From CAYSPU01 sp964432995 (GTDB taxonomy: Bacteria > Verrucomicrobiota > Verrucomicrobiia > Limisphaerales > JAHDYP01): a DNA stretch of 17,126 nucleotides. The notes below the pieces were generated by a model. That model did no database searches. It was not told the DNA's origin and saw only the letters and a program-made list of their open reading frames with translations. The stretch spans positions 1 through 17,126 of the forward strand of contig CAYSPU010000121.1 of assembly GCA_964432995.1 (NCBI GenBank), read 5' to 3'. Below, piece by piece: positions 6,991-14,460 of this stretch (within the stretch, counting starts at the first letter, position 1; each line of letters opens with the position of its first letter). Made by a program: the position numbers and the translations under genes.

Positions 6991-8235
6991 ATGAAGATCG
7001 TACTGGCGTATTCGGGCGGGCTGGACACCTCCGTGCTTCTTTCCTGGATTCGGGAGAAGTACGCGGCGGACGTGATTGCTTTCTGTGCGAACATCGGGCA
7101 GGGCGAGGAATTGAGCGGTCTCGACCGTAAGGCCCGCCGCACCGGTGCCGCCCAGGTGTATATCGAGGATCTGCAGGAGGAGTTCGCCCGCGATTTCATC
7201 TATCCCATGATCCAGGCGGGGGCGATCTACGAAAACCAGTACTTCCTCGGGACCAGCATCGCCCGTCCGCTGATCGCCAAGCGCATGGTCGAAATCGCCC
7301 TCCGGGAAAAGGCCGACGCCATCGCTCACGGCGCCACCGGCAAAGGGAACGACCAGGTCCGCTTCGAGTTGACCGCCGCCGCCCTGGCACCCGGCCTCCA
7401 GGTCATCGCCCCCTGGCGGGACGCCTCGTTCCGCGCCCAATTCCCCGGACGCGCCGAGATGATCCGCTATTGCGAGGAGAAACGAATCCCGGTGCAGGCG
7501 ACGGCCAAGAAGCCGTATTCCATGGACCGCAACCTCCTGCACATCTCGTTCGAGGCCGGCATTCTCGAGGATCCGTGGATGGACGCCTCCGCGCCCAAGC
7601 TCAAGGACATGTACCGCCTCAGCGTGTCGCCCGAAGACGCCCCGGATCGCCCCGAAATGGTGACCTTGGATTTCCAGCGGGGGGACTGCGTCGCGGTGAA
7701 CGGGAAGCGGCTGAATCCGCTCGGCGTGATGCAGACCCTGAACCGGCTCGGCGGCAAACACGGCATCGGGCGCGTCGACCTCGTCGAGAACCGGTTTGTC
7801 GGGATGAAATCGCGCGGCGTCTACGAGACGCCCGGTGGCGCAATCCTGCACTTCGCCCACCGGCAGGTCGAGAGCCTGACGATGGACCGCGAAGTCATGC
7901 ACCTTCGGGACTCGCTGATCCCGCGCTACGCGGAGCTGGTGTATTACGGTTTCTGGTTTTCGCCGGAGCGCCTCGCCCTTCAGGCCCTGGTGACCGAAAG
8001 CCAGAGAAACGTCACCGGCACCGTCCGCCTCAAGCTCTACAAAGGCAACCTGATCACCGCCGGACGCAAATCCCCCCTCAGCCTCTACAACCCGAGCATC
8101 GCCACCATGGAAGCCGACCCGACCAAGGCCTACAACCAGGACGATGCCACCGGGTTCATCCGGCTGCAGGGATTGCGGCTCAAGACGGCGGCGCGGGTGC
8201 AGGGTATCCTGCCGAAGAGCAGGCAGCGCAAGTAG
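6991..8235 (+). CDS. argG: Argininosuccinate synthase
   Basis: Joins citrulline and aspartate with ATP hydrolysis to AMP and PPi, giving argininosuccinate, the penultimate step of arginine synthesis; cytoplasmic. The protein is 414 residues, a normal length. The PP-loop is at the very N-terminus (VLAYSGGLDTSV, residues 4-15). Other family blocks are CANIGQGEE, YFLGTSIARPLIAK, AHGATGKGNDQVRFE, APWRD and YSMDRNLLHISFE, and the C-terminal YNPSIATME. All expected ATP and citrulline/aspartate contacts appear intact. The ATG at 6991 puts the PP-loop where the family has it. There is no strong Shine-Dalgarno. thrH follows after 76 nt on the same strand and may share its transcript. No argH or other arg gene is in the window. 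Confidence 0.98.
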   Translation: MKIVLAYSGGLDTSVLLSWIREKYAADVIAFCANIGQGEELSGLDRKARRTGAAQVYIEDLQEEFARDFIYPMIQAGAIYENQYFLGTSIARPLIAKRMVEIALREKADAIAHGATGKGNDQVRFELTAAALAPGLQVIAPWRDASFRAQFPGRAEMIRYCEEKRIPVQATAKKPYSMDRNLLHISFEAGILEDPWMDASAPKLKDMYRLSVSPEDAPDRPEMVTLDFQRGDCVAVNGKRLNPLGVMQTLNRLGGKHGIGRVDLVENRFVGMKSRGVYETPGGAILHFAHRQVESLTMDREVMHLRDSLIPRYAELVYYGFWFSPERLALQALVTESQRNVTGTVRLKLYKGNLITAGRKSPLSLYNPSIATMEADPTKAYNQDDATGFIRLQGLRLKTAARVQGILPKSRQRK

Positions 8236-8311
8236 GGCCTCTGCCCGGCGCGTTGCGGCCTGTGTGCGCCCCCCCGCGACGAAACAACTGCCCCACCGCC
8301 TCCCTGCCACC

Positions 8312-8914
8312 GTGCAACAGTCCATCGTCACCCTTGATCTCGAAGGCGTTCTCACGCCCGAAATCTGGATCGCTGTCGCCGAGAAAACGGGCATCCCCGA
8401 ACTCCGCCGCACCACCCGGGACGAGCCCAACTACGACACGCTGATGCAGGGGCGCCTCCGCCTCCTCGACCAGCACGGCCTCCGGCTCTCGGACATCCAA
8501 AACGTCATCGCCAGCCTCCGCCCGCTCGAGGGCGCCCTCAAATTCCTCCGCGAACTCCGCTCCCGTTCGCAGGTGCTGATTCTCTCGGATACGTTCGAGC
8601 AGTTCGCCCAACCGTTGATGCGGCAACTCGAATGGCCCACCTTGTTCTGCCATCGGTTGGTCGTGGAGAATGACCGGATCGTCGACTACCGCATCCGCAT
8701 CCCCGAGCAGAAGCGCTGCACCGTAACCGCCCTCCGCCAGCTCAACTACCGGGTCGTCGCCGCCGGCGATTCCTACAACGACACCCTCATGTTGCTCGAG
8801 GCCAACGTCGGTATCCTCTTCCGCGCCCCCGCTGCCGTGCGCTCCACGTTCCCGCAGTTTGCGGCGGTCGAGACCTACGCCGATCTCCTCAGCCGAATCA
8901 CCGAAGCGCTGTAG
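8312..8914 (+). CDS. thrH: ThrH-type phosphoserine phosphatase / homoserine phosphotransferase
   Basis: A HAD-superfamily enzyme that dephosphorylates phosphoserine. ThrH proteins can also pass the phosphate to homoserine. The 200-residue protein has all HAD motifs in the ThrH form: motif I DLEGVLTPEIW (nucleophile D9, with E11 in place of the usual second Asp), motif II Ser92 in LSDTFEQF, Lys134 in EQKR, and motif III GDSYND (152-157). The blocks EKTGIPELRRTTRDEP and SQPLMRQL-like QPLMRQLEWPTLFCH match ThrH rather than SerB. The start chosen is GTG at 8312, which fits the family N-terminus; the open frame continues upstream into argG but that part is not conserved. The stop is 19 nt from the convergent gpsA stop, with no room for a separate terminator. 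Confidence 0.93.
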   Translation: MQQSIVTLDLEGVLTPEIWIAVAEKTGIPELRRTTRDEPNYDTLMQGRLRLLDQHGLRLSDIQNVIASLRPLEGALKFLRELRSRSQVLILSDTFEQFAQPLMRQLEWPTLFCHRLVVENDRIVDYRIRIPEQKRCTVTALRQLNYRVVAAGDSYNDTLMLLEANVGILFRAPAAVRSTFPQFAAVETYADLLSRITEAL

Positions 8915-8933
8915 CTGGCCTCCCTCGCGGCGC

Positions 8934-9914
8934 TCAGTTCTCCGGCTTCGATTCCCGCGTGATCAGGTCGCGCACGGCTTGGCGCACGTCTTTGCCCTCG
9001 TACAGCATCGCGTAGACCTCGTCGATGATCGGCGTCGAGACGTTCAGCCGCCGGGCGAGCTGCCGGGCGGATTGGGCTGTCGGGTAGCCCTCGGCGACGC
9101 TGCGCATGCTCGCCAGAATCCGGGTGGCGGGTTCGCCGTGGCCCAGCCGTTCCCCGAAGCCGCGGTTGCGGCTGAGCTTCGAGAAGCAGGTCACCGTGAG
9201 GTCCCCGATCCCGCTGAGCCCGGCAAACGTCTCCGGTTGGGCGCCGCAGGCCACGCCGAGTCGCCGGATCTCGGCAATGCCGCGCGTGATCAGTGCCGCC
9301 TTCGAATTGTCCCCAAACTCGAGTCCGTCGCAGACGCCGGCGGCGATCGCGATGACGTTCTTGAGGGCGCCGCCGAGTTCGACGCCGAGGAGATCCGGGC
9401 TGGTATAGACGCGGAAGGCGGGGCGGTGGAAAACCTCCTGGGCCAGATCGGCCGCGGCGGGGTCCAGGCTGGCGGCGACGATCGCGGTGGGAATGCCGCG
9501 CGCCACTTCCAGGGCCAGCGTGGGTCCGGAGAGCGCCACCACCCGGGCGCGGGGCGCGGTCTGTTCCAACACCCCACTCATGGTGCGGCCCGTCTCGTAT
9601 TCGATCCCCTTGGTCACACTCACCACGATCCCTTCGAAATCCGCCAGGGACCGCGTCACCTCGCGAAAGAAGGCGGACGCCACGGCGCCGACCACGAGTT
9701 CGGCGCCGCGAATCGACCGTTCGAGATCCGCTTCGAGCCGAATGCCGGCCGGGAACGGCACGCCGGGCAGGTAGGCGGCGTTCTCGCCCGCCCGGCCGAT
9801 CTCCTCGAGGACGGCGGCGTCGTGTCCCCAAAGGACAACCTCGTTGCCGCCTTGGTGGAGAAGTCGGGCCAGCGCCGTGCCCCAGGCGCCCATGCCGAGT
9901 ACGGAGATTCTCAT
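8934..9914 (-). CDS. gpsA: NAD(P)-dependent glycerol-3-phosphate dehydrogenase
   Basis: Reduces dihydroxyacetone phosphate to sn-glycerol-3-phosphate, the backbone of phospholipids; cytoplasmic. The 326-residue protein has the Rossmann motif GMGAWG (7-12), the blocks VTKGIE (100-105) and SGPTLALEVARGIPTA (129-144), the catalytic Lys185 in GGALKNVIAIAAG, and SGIGDLTVTC (234-243). Length and motif order are standard for GpsA. The ATG at 9914 overlaps the plsY stop (ATGA, 4 nt), so the two are translationally coupled, and its product is the acceptor substrate of PlsY. It is convergent with thrH. Confidence 0.97.
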   Translation of the reverse strand: MRISVLGMGAWGTALARLLHQGGNEVVLWGHDAAVLEEIGRAGENAAYLPGVPFPAGIRLEADLERSIRGAELVVGAVASAFFREVTRSLADFEGIVVSVTKGIEYETGRTMSGVLEQTAPRARVVALSGPTLALEVARGIPTAIVAASLDPAAADLAQEVFHRPAFRVYTSPDLLGVELGGALKNVIAIAAGVCDGLEFGDNSKAALITRGIAEIRRLGVACGAQPETFAGLSGIGDLTVTCFSKLSRNRGFGERLGHGEPATRILASMRSVAEGYPTAQSARQLARRLNVSTPIIDEVYAMLYEGKDVRQAVRDLITRESKPEN

Positions 9915-10561
9915 GAGGTGGAGGACTTCTGCCACGGCCAGACGACCTTGGGTTCGGTGCCTTGGAAGAGTCGCTGCAGGTTGGTCCGATGTTTCAGAAT
10001 GGCCAGGGTCGCGAGCGTGGCCGTCACTAGAATCATTCGTTGGCTGCCGCCGGTAAGCCAAACGGCGAACGGCAGGGTGAACGAAGCCGCCATCGACGCC
10101 ACCGAGACATACCGCGTCAGGACAAACAGGACAATCCACACCGTCAGGATGACCAGGAGCGCCAGCGGCACGAGGGCGATCAGGACCCCCGCCGAAGTGG
10201 CAATGCCCTTGCCCCCGCGAAAGCCCAGCCAGCAGGGGTAGTTGTGCCCCAGGATCGCAAACACCCCGGCGATGATCGCCAGCGTCTCCGCCTCCTCGGC
10301 CGGATGCGGTCCGGGAAGCGGCAACTGGCGGATCAACAGGACCAGGAGCGTGCACGCCAGGAGCCCCTTGAGCAGGTCCACCGCCAGCACGATCGAACCC
10401 GCCCAATTCCCCAACGTCCGAAAGACATTCGTCGCCCCGATGTTGCCGCTACCCACCGCGCGGATGTCCAAGCCGCGCGCCCGGCCAACCAGGTATCCCG
10501 TGGGCAACGACCCCAACAGATACGCCCCCACGGCTGCGAGAAAGTACCCCAAAAACTGCAC
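9911..10561 (-). CDS. plsY: Acyl-phosphate:glycerol-3-phosphate acyltransferase
   Basis: An inner-membrane enzyme that transfers the acyl group from acyl-phosphate to position 1 of glycerol-3-phosphate, giving lysophosphatidate. With GTG 10561 as start it has 216 residues. The three cytoplasmic motifs are present: GSLPTGYLVGR plus GSGNIGATNVFR (17-48), GHNYPCWLGFRGGKG (105-119), and LKHRTNLQRLFQGTEP (189-204). About five hydrophobic helices are visible. The frame stays open upstream to about 10717, but that part (Pro/Arg/Cys-rich) does not look like PlsY, so the GTG just before the first helix is preferred. The start remains uncertain. It is the first gene of a plsY-gpsA unit. Confidence 0.93.
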   Translation of the reverse strand: MQFLGYFLAAVGAYLLGSLPTGYLVGRARGLDIRAVGSGNIGATNVFRTLGNWAGSIVLAVDLLKGLLACTLLVLLIRQLPLPGPHPAEEAETLAIIAGVFAILGHNYPCWLGFRGGKGIATSAGVLIALVPLALLVILTVWIVLFVLTRYVSVASMAASFTLPFAVWLTGGSQRMILVTATLATLAILKHRTNLQRLFQGTEPKVVWPWQKSSTS

Positions 10562-10731
10562 AGCATCGGATGGTGGTGACGCCTGCCTCCGGTGCCAAGC
10601 GGAAAAGCAGGTCCGCGGAGGAGCGGGGTGCATCCCCAGGTTGTCGGTGGGTGGCCAGCACCGTTTGGCCGCCCCGGACCGCCCGGACGCGATCTCGAAC
10701 CATCGACGCGCCGCCACCCAGCGCAGCCGCT

Positions 10732-10794
10732 GCGACCGGGGACCGGTCGCGCCGAGGGCAAGTGCTTCTCAGACTGCTCTTGCGGCGCCCTCGG
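10732..10794. repeat. REP-like hairpin plus second stem-loop (locus D)
   Basis: GCGACCG-GGGAC-CGGTCGC (10732-10750) matches the hairpin at 6816-6835, with its innermost stem pair changed from C-G to G-C. A second stem, CCGAGGGC (10752-10759) and GCCCTCGG (10787-10794), follows at once. They sit in the 355-bp divergent spacer (10562-10916) between plsY and the oxidoreductase gene. No sure promoter or other gene was recognised in the rest of that spacer. Confidence 0.55.
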
Positions 10795-10916
10795 AGAGGT
10801 CGCCCTACCCTTCACGCGAGGTGGTATCCCCCAATGGGTGGGGCGATTCAGGGAGGCGTGAGCAGGAGCGAGATCCCGATTGTCTCGCGTACGCCGGCGG
10901 TGGCAGAATCGGGGCC

Positions 10917-12011
10917 GTGCCAACCAACGCTTCCGGCTCAACTCCAACAACGAACCGGCCGCTGCGCGTGGCAGTGGTCGGTACCGGCTCCCTCGGCAAG
11001 GAACACGCCCGGATCTACGCCGAGCTCGCCGGACTCGGTTTGGTTGAATTCGTCGGGGTGTTCGACACCGACACGGCGGCGTGTCAGCGGGTGGCCAGTA
11101 CCCATCGGGTCCCGCTGCTGCGCGATCTGGCTCACGTCGCGGAGGCGGCGGAAGCGGTGAGCGTGGTGACGCCGACGCCGACCCACTTCCCCATCGCGCG
11201 GGACTTGATGGAGCGGGGTCGGCACGTGCTGGTGGAAAAGCCGATGACGGACCAGGCGGACCAGGCCGCTCAACTCGTGGAATTGGCTCAGGCCCGCCGC
11301 CGCGTCCTGCAGGTCGGGCACGTCGAACGGTTCAACCCCGTGTTCCGCTACCTCGAACAGGTCGCCAGCGACCCGCGCTTCATCGAAGTCCATCGGCTCT
11401 CGAGTTATCCCGGGCGCAGCACCGAGATCGGCGTGGTTCTGGACCTGATGATCCACGACCTCGATGTCGTGCTCGCTTTCGTCCGTTCCCCCGTGGTGGC
11501 GGTCGAAGCGGTAGGGATCCCCGTGCTCAGCCGATCCGAAGACATCGCCAACGCCCGGCTGCGGTTCGCGAACGGGTGCGTGGCCAACGTGACCGCCAGC
11601 CGGATCAGCCCGGAGCGCATGCGCAAGATTCGCGTGTTCAGCGGCGGTGCGGTCCCGGTCTACGTCTCGCTCGATTACCGGGCCCAGACCGGCTACATCT
11701 ACCGGCTCGCCCGCGAGGATCAGCCCGAGTCCTCCCTTCTCAAGAAGCTGTTGCACAGCCGCGACTCCACCCTGGTGAGCGCCTTCGCCGGGCGCAAGAT
11801 CCTCCGGGAGCCGGTGCCGCTCCAGAAAGAGGAGCCGCTGCGGCTCGAGCTCATGAACTTCGTGGAGTGCGTCCGCCGGGAACAAGCACCGGTGGTCACG
11901 GGGGAGGCCGCCAAACGGGCACTGGACCTGGCCTTCGAGATCACCCGGCAGATCCGCGCGCAAATCGAGACCAGCGAGGTCTCGGCTCGACCCGAATGGC
12001 TGCAGCCGTGA
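10917..12011 (+). CDS. Gfo/Idh/MocA family oxidoreductase
   Basis: An NAD(P)-dependent sugar or sugar-nucleotide dehydrogenase of the Gfo/Idh/MocA family, 364 residues and probably cytoplasmic. The Rossmann motif is VVGTGSLGKEHARIY (20-34). The dinucleotide/substrate lysine motif is EKPM (107-110), and VGHVERFNP (133-141) follows. The likely catalytic histidine is H180 in LDLMIHDLDVV. The start chosen is GTG at 10917; the open frame runs further upstream through repeat sequence and is not believed. The stop overlaps lpxB, so the genes are co-translated. The partnership with lpxB suggests a sugar-nucleotide step of lipid A synthesis, for example a GnnA-like oxidation of UDP-GlcNAc at C3. That is inference: no GnnB-like aminotransferase is in the window. 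Confidence 0.88.
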   Translation: MPTNASGSTPTTNRPLRVAVVGTGSLGKEHARIYAELAGLGLVEFVGVFDTDTAACQRVASTHRVPLLRDLAHVAEAAEAVSVVTPTPTHFPIARDLMERGRHVLVEKPMTDQADQAAQLVELAQARRRVLQVGHVERFNPVFRYLEQVASDPRFIEVHRLSSYPGRSTEIGVVLDLMIHDLDVVLAFVRSPVVAVEAVGIPVLSRSEDIANARLRFANGCVANVTASRISPERMRKIRVFSGGAVPVYVSLDYRAQTGYIYRLAREDQPESSLLKKLLHSRDSTLVSAFAGRKILREPVPLQKEEPLRLELMNFVECVRREQAPVVTGEAAKRALDLAFEITRQIRAQIETSEVSARPEWLQP

Positions 12012-13240
12012 ACCCGGTGTCGGTCATGCTGATTGCGGGCGAGCCGAGCGGCGATCTGCTCGCCGCCGAGCTGGTGCTCGCCTTGCGCCAGGCGCTCCTG
12101 GACAATCACCCCGGCACCAGTGATCCTTCGCCGGCATCCGCCGGTTCGCTGGCGCCGCGGTTCTTCGGCGCCGGCGGACCGCGCATGGCCGCCGCCGGCG
12201 TCGAGCTCATCCTCGACATGACGGTGCACACCGTCTTCGGATTGTCCGAGGCGCTGCAGCAACTGGCGCGCTTCCGGCGGATCTTCCGGCAACTCCTCCG
12301 CGTCGCAACCGAGCGGCAGCCCGACCTGATCGTCCTGGTCGACTATGCCGGGTTCAACCGCCGGTTCGCCGCCGCGGTGATGCGCCACGTTCGCTCGCGG
12401 CAAGGTCTCTTCCACAACTGGCACCCGCGCATCGTCTACTTCGTCTCCCCCCAGGTGTGGGCCTCACGGGAAGGTCGGGCCCGTCAGTTGGCGCGCGATG
12501 TCGATCTTCTGCTCAGCATCTTTCCGTTCGAAAAGGCCTGGTACCAGCAACGGGTCCCTCAACTGCCCGTGGCCTTCGTGGGCCATCCGATGATCGACCG
12601 CTACGCCGGCGTCCCGGTCCCCCCCGACGCCGCGCCAACTGCTGATTCGAGACCTCGAGTCCTGCTGCTGCCCGGAAGTCGCCGGCAGGAAGTGCGACGC
12701 CATCTCCCGGTCCTGGTCGACGCCGTTCGGGAAATCCAACGCCAACAACCGGTGGACCTGCGCCTGGTGCTCCCGGACGAGCGCCTGCGCCCGCTGGTCG
12801 AACGGCATGCCACATCGCTGCCCGGAATGCACGTCCAGATCGGCGATCTGTCCGGCGCCCTGGCCCAATCCGACCTCGCCCTCGCCAAGTCCGGCACCGT
12901 GGTTCTGGAATGCGCCTACTTCCGCGTTCCCACTGTGGTGATCTATCGCGCCGCCTGGCCCACCTTCCTGTTGGCGCGCCTTCTCGTCCGCGTGCGGCAT
13001 GTGGCCATGCCCAATCTCCTTGCCGGGCGCGAACTCTTTCCCGAGTTCCTCCAACACCGGGCAACTTCCTCGCAGATCGCTCGGAACGCATTGGCCCTCC
13101 TCCGAGACGCCCCCCGCCGCAAAGAAATCCGCCAGCACCTCGATCGGGTCATCGATTCCCTGGGCGGTCCCGGTGCGTGCCGCCGAGCCGCACGGGCCAT
13201 AACAAGGCTGCTGTTCGGAGCAGGCCCGGAAGACCGGTAG
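11996..13240 (+). CDS. lpxB: Lipid-A-disaccharide synthase
   Basis: A peripheral inner-membrane glycosyltransferase (GT19) that joins UDP-2,3-diacylglucosamine and lipid X into the lipid A disaccharide. With ATG 11996 it has 414 residues. Conserved blocks are AGEPSGD (14-20), FFGAGGPRM (56-64), VDYAGFN (115-121, Asp of the family's D-x-P-x-F-N type site), PQVWASREGRA (152-162), GHPMID (196-201), LLPGSRRQEVRRHLP (224-238), KSGTVVLEC (298-306) and MPNLLAGRELFPEFLQ (338-353). A Pro/Ser-rich insert (about 38-52) sits after the first helix. An alternative start is GTG 12008, giving a GTGA overlap with the oxidoreductase stop; ATG 11996 gives a 16-nt overlap. Either way the genes are coupled. The gene implies a Gram-negative outer membrane with lipid A. 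Confidence 0.96.
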   Translation: MAAAVNPVSVMLIAGEPSGDLLAAELVLALRQALLDNHPGTSDPSPASAGSLAPRFFGAGGPRMAAAGVELILDMTVHTVFGLSEALQQLARFRRIFRQLLRVATERQPDLIVLVDYAGFNRRFAAAVMRHVRSRQGLFHNWHPRIVYFVSPQVWASREGRARQLARDVDLLLSIFPFEKAWYQQRVPQLPVAFVGHPMIDRYAGVPVPPDAAPTADSRPRVLLLPGSRRQEVRRHLPVLVDAVREIQRQQPVDLRLVLPDERLRPLVERHATSLPGMHVQIGDLSGALAQSDLALAKSGTVVLECAYFRVPTVVIYRAAWPTFLLARLLVRVRHVAMPNLLAGRELFPEFLQHRATSSQIARNALALLRDAPRRKEIRQHLDRVIDSLGGPGACRRAARAITRLLFGAGPEDR

Positions 13241-13260
13241 GGCGCTCCGGAAGAACCTGC

Positions 13261-13560
13261 GGGCCGTCGAACGCCCACCCACGCCCGCGCGCCGACGAAC
13301 CCTTCCGGACCGCGGGTCGTCTGACCCGCAGCAGGACGCACACACTTCTGGCTGCGGCTCAAGACGAGCCGCGGTCCCCAACCTCGCGGGCCGCCGAATG
13401 CCCACCCACGCCCGCGCGCCGACGAACCCTTCCGGACCGCGGGTCCTCTTACCCGCAGCAGGACGCACACACTTCTGGCTGCGGCTCAAGACGAGCCGCG
13501 GTCCCCAACCTCGCGGGCCGCCGAATGCCTCACCCCACTCGCGCGCCAAGCGGCTGTCCC
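13261..13560. repeat. Tandem 127-bp repeat array, REPIN-like (locus B)
   Basis: Units begin at 13261, 13388 and 13515, with the third broken off after about 40 bases. The unit is the reverse complement of the locus A unit, diverged by eye to about 80-85%, with identical blocks of 19 and 28 bases. Hairpins are GCGGGTC-GTCT-GACCCGC (13312-13329) and GCGGCTC-AAGAC-GAGCCGC (13354-13372). They recur in unit 2 at 13439-13456 (closing pair lost) and 13481-13499. The 24-nt spacing between hairpins is the same as in locus A. The array fills the 375-bp spacer between the convergent ends of lpxB and the pseudopilin gene. Nothing else was recognised there. Confidence 0.85.
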
Positions 13561-13615
13561 GGGAACGTATGACCACGTGCCAGCGCGGCCAAAGCAGCAG
13601 TCTCCGCCTCGTGCC

Positions 13616-14419
13616 TCATTTCCCCGGGCGCCTGGCCGGCACAACCCAGGTCCGCGTCCAGTTCAAACTCCAGAGCTTCTCGAGGCGGACCTGCTCGGCA
13701 TGACCGTCGGCCATGGCCACGTTGATGGCGCCCGGCAGGTCGTTCTTCGGATTGAAGTTCTTGGAGGCAGCCGAGAGGTCCGACGCGTGCCGCGGGATGC
13801 TGACGCGGGACATGTCGCCGTTGCCCACGTAATCGTCGCCGGTCAGGAGGTTCACCGCCGGCGGATTGTTGGTGTCCGGCCAGGCATCGACCCAGACGGA
13901 ATCGCAGACCACCGGGGTGAGCGTCGGCGACTCGATGCCGGTGTCCTTCAGGAAAAACCGCGGATCGTTCTTGGCATGAAACGGGTCGTCGCCATCGTAG
14001 AACCACCCGTTGAGGGCATACCCTCCTTGCCATTCGTTGCCGCGCGAACCCCAGGCCCACAGCCAGGCGCGGTTCACCCGACCGCTGCTCCCGTTGTCCG
14101 TCCGCTTGTTGGCCGGCATCTCGGGCGCGACCGGACAGAGCCGCGACTGGTTGATCGCGGCGTAGTTGGTGGCCAAAAGCGAGATCCACAAATCACCGTC
14201 GGGACCCGCGTAGGTCAGCGCCCGGGCGTAGTCCTGCATGTACAGGAAGGTGGAGAGCTGGAGCTGTTTGAGGTTGCTCAGGCACTTGATCGAGTGGGCT
14301 TTGGCCTTCGCCTTCGCCAGGGCCGGCAGCAGCATGCCCGCCAGAATGGCGATGATGGCGATCACCACCAGCAACTCGATCAGCGTGAACGCGGAATGAC
14401 GGCGGCAGGTTCTATGCAT
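13616..14419 (-). CDS. Type IV pilin-like / type II secretion pseudopilin with DGH C-terminus
   Basis: A 267-residue protein with a class III (prepilin peptidase) leader. A short basic leader MHRTCRRHSA is followed by FTLIELLVVIAIIAILAGM, with the usual Glu at +5 of the mature protein (E15) and Ala rather than Gly at -1. After the helix comes LPALAKAKAKAHSIKCLSNLK, the standard form in Verrucomicrobia, Lentisphaerae and Planctomycetes. The C-terminal region has PRHASD and then GAINVAMADGHAEQV, the His...N...DGH signature of this large family. It probably sits in the inner membrane and envelope. The ATG at 14419 has a good ribosome site. The TPR gene ends 41 nt upstream on the same strand, so they may be co-transcribed. 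The exact role is unknown, because genomes of this phylum carry many paralogues. Confidence 0.92.
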   Translation of the reverse strand: MHRTCRRHSAFTLIELLVVIAIIAILAGMLLPALAKAKAKAHSIKCLSNLKQLQLSTFLYMQDYARALTYAGPDGDLWISLLATNYAAINQSRLCPVAPEMPANKRTDNGSSGRVNRAWLWAWGSRGNEWQGGYALNGWFYDGDDPFHAKNDPRFFLKDTGIESPTLTPVVCDSVWVDAWPDTNNPPAVNLLTGDDYVGNGDMSRVSIPRHASDLSAASKNFNPKNDLPGAINVAMADGHAEQVRLEKLWSLNWTRTWVVPARRPGK

Positions 14420-14426
14420 AGGAATT

Positions 14427-14430
14427 CTCC
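14427..14430 (-). promoter_or_regulatory. Ribosome binding site of the pseudopilin gene
   Basis: GGAG on the minus strand, 7 nt before the ATG at 14419. It is the clearest Shine-Dalgarno in the window and fixes the start just ahead of the prepilin leader. Confidence 0.7.
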
Positions 14431-14460
14431 GCCCACCACTAGGCCAGTCGCCAGACCGGG

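Noticed and set aside
6871..8430. Minus-strand open frame of 519 codons opposite argG
   Set aside because: ArgG is certain on the plus strand and the antisense translation shows no motif.
10562..10717. Longer PlsY N-terminus beginning at 10717
   Set aside because: The extra 52 residues are Arg/Pro/Cys-rich and unlike any PlsY. The family normally starts at the first membrane helix.
13241..13615. Protein-coding frames within the repeat array (Arg/Pro-rich, both strands)
   Set aside because: They are translations of the hairpin repeat, recur at the other array in another frame, and have no start signals or family match.
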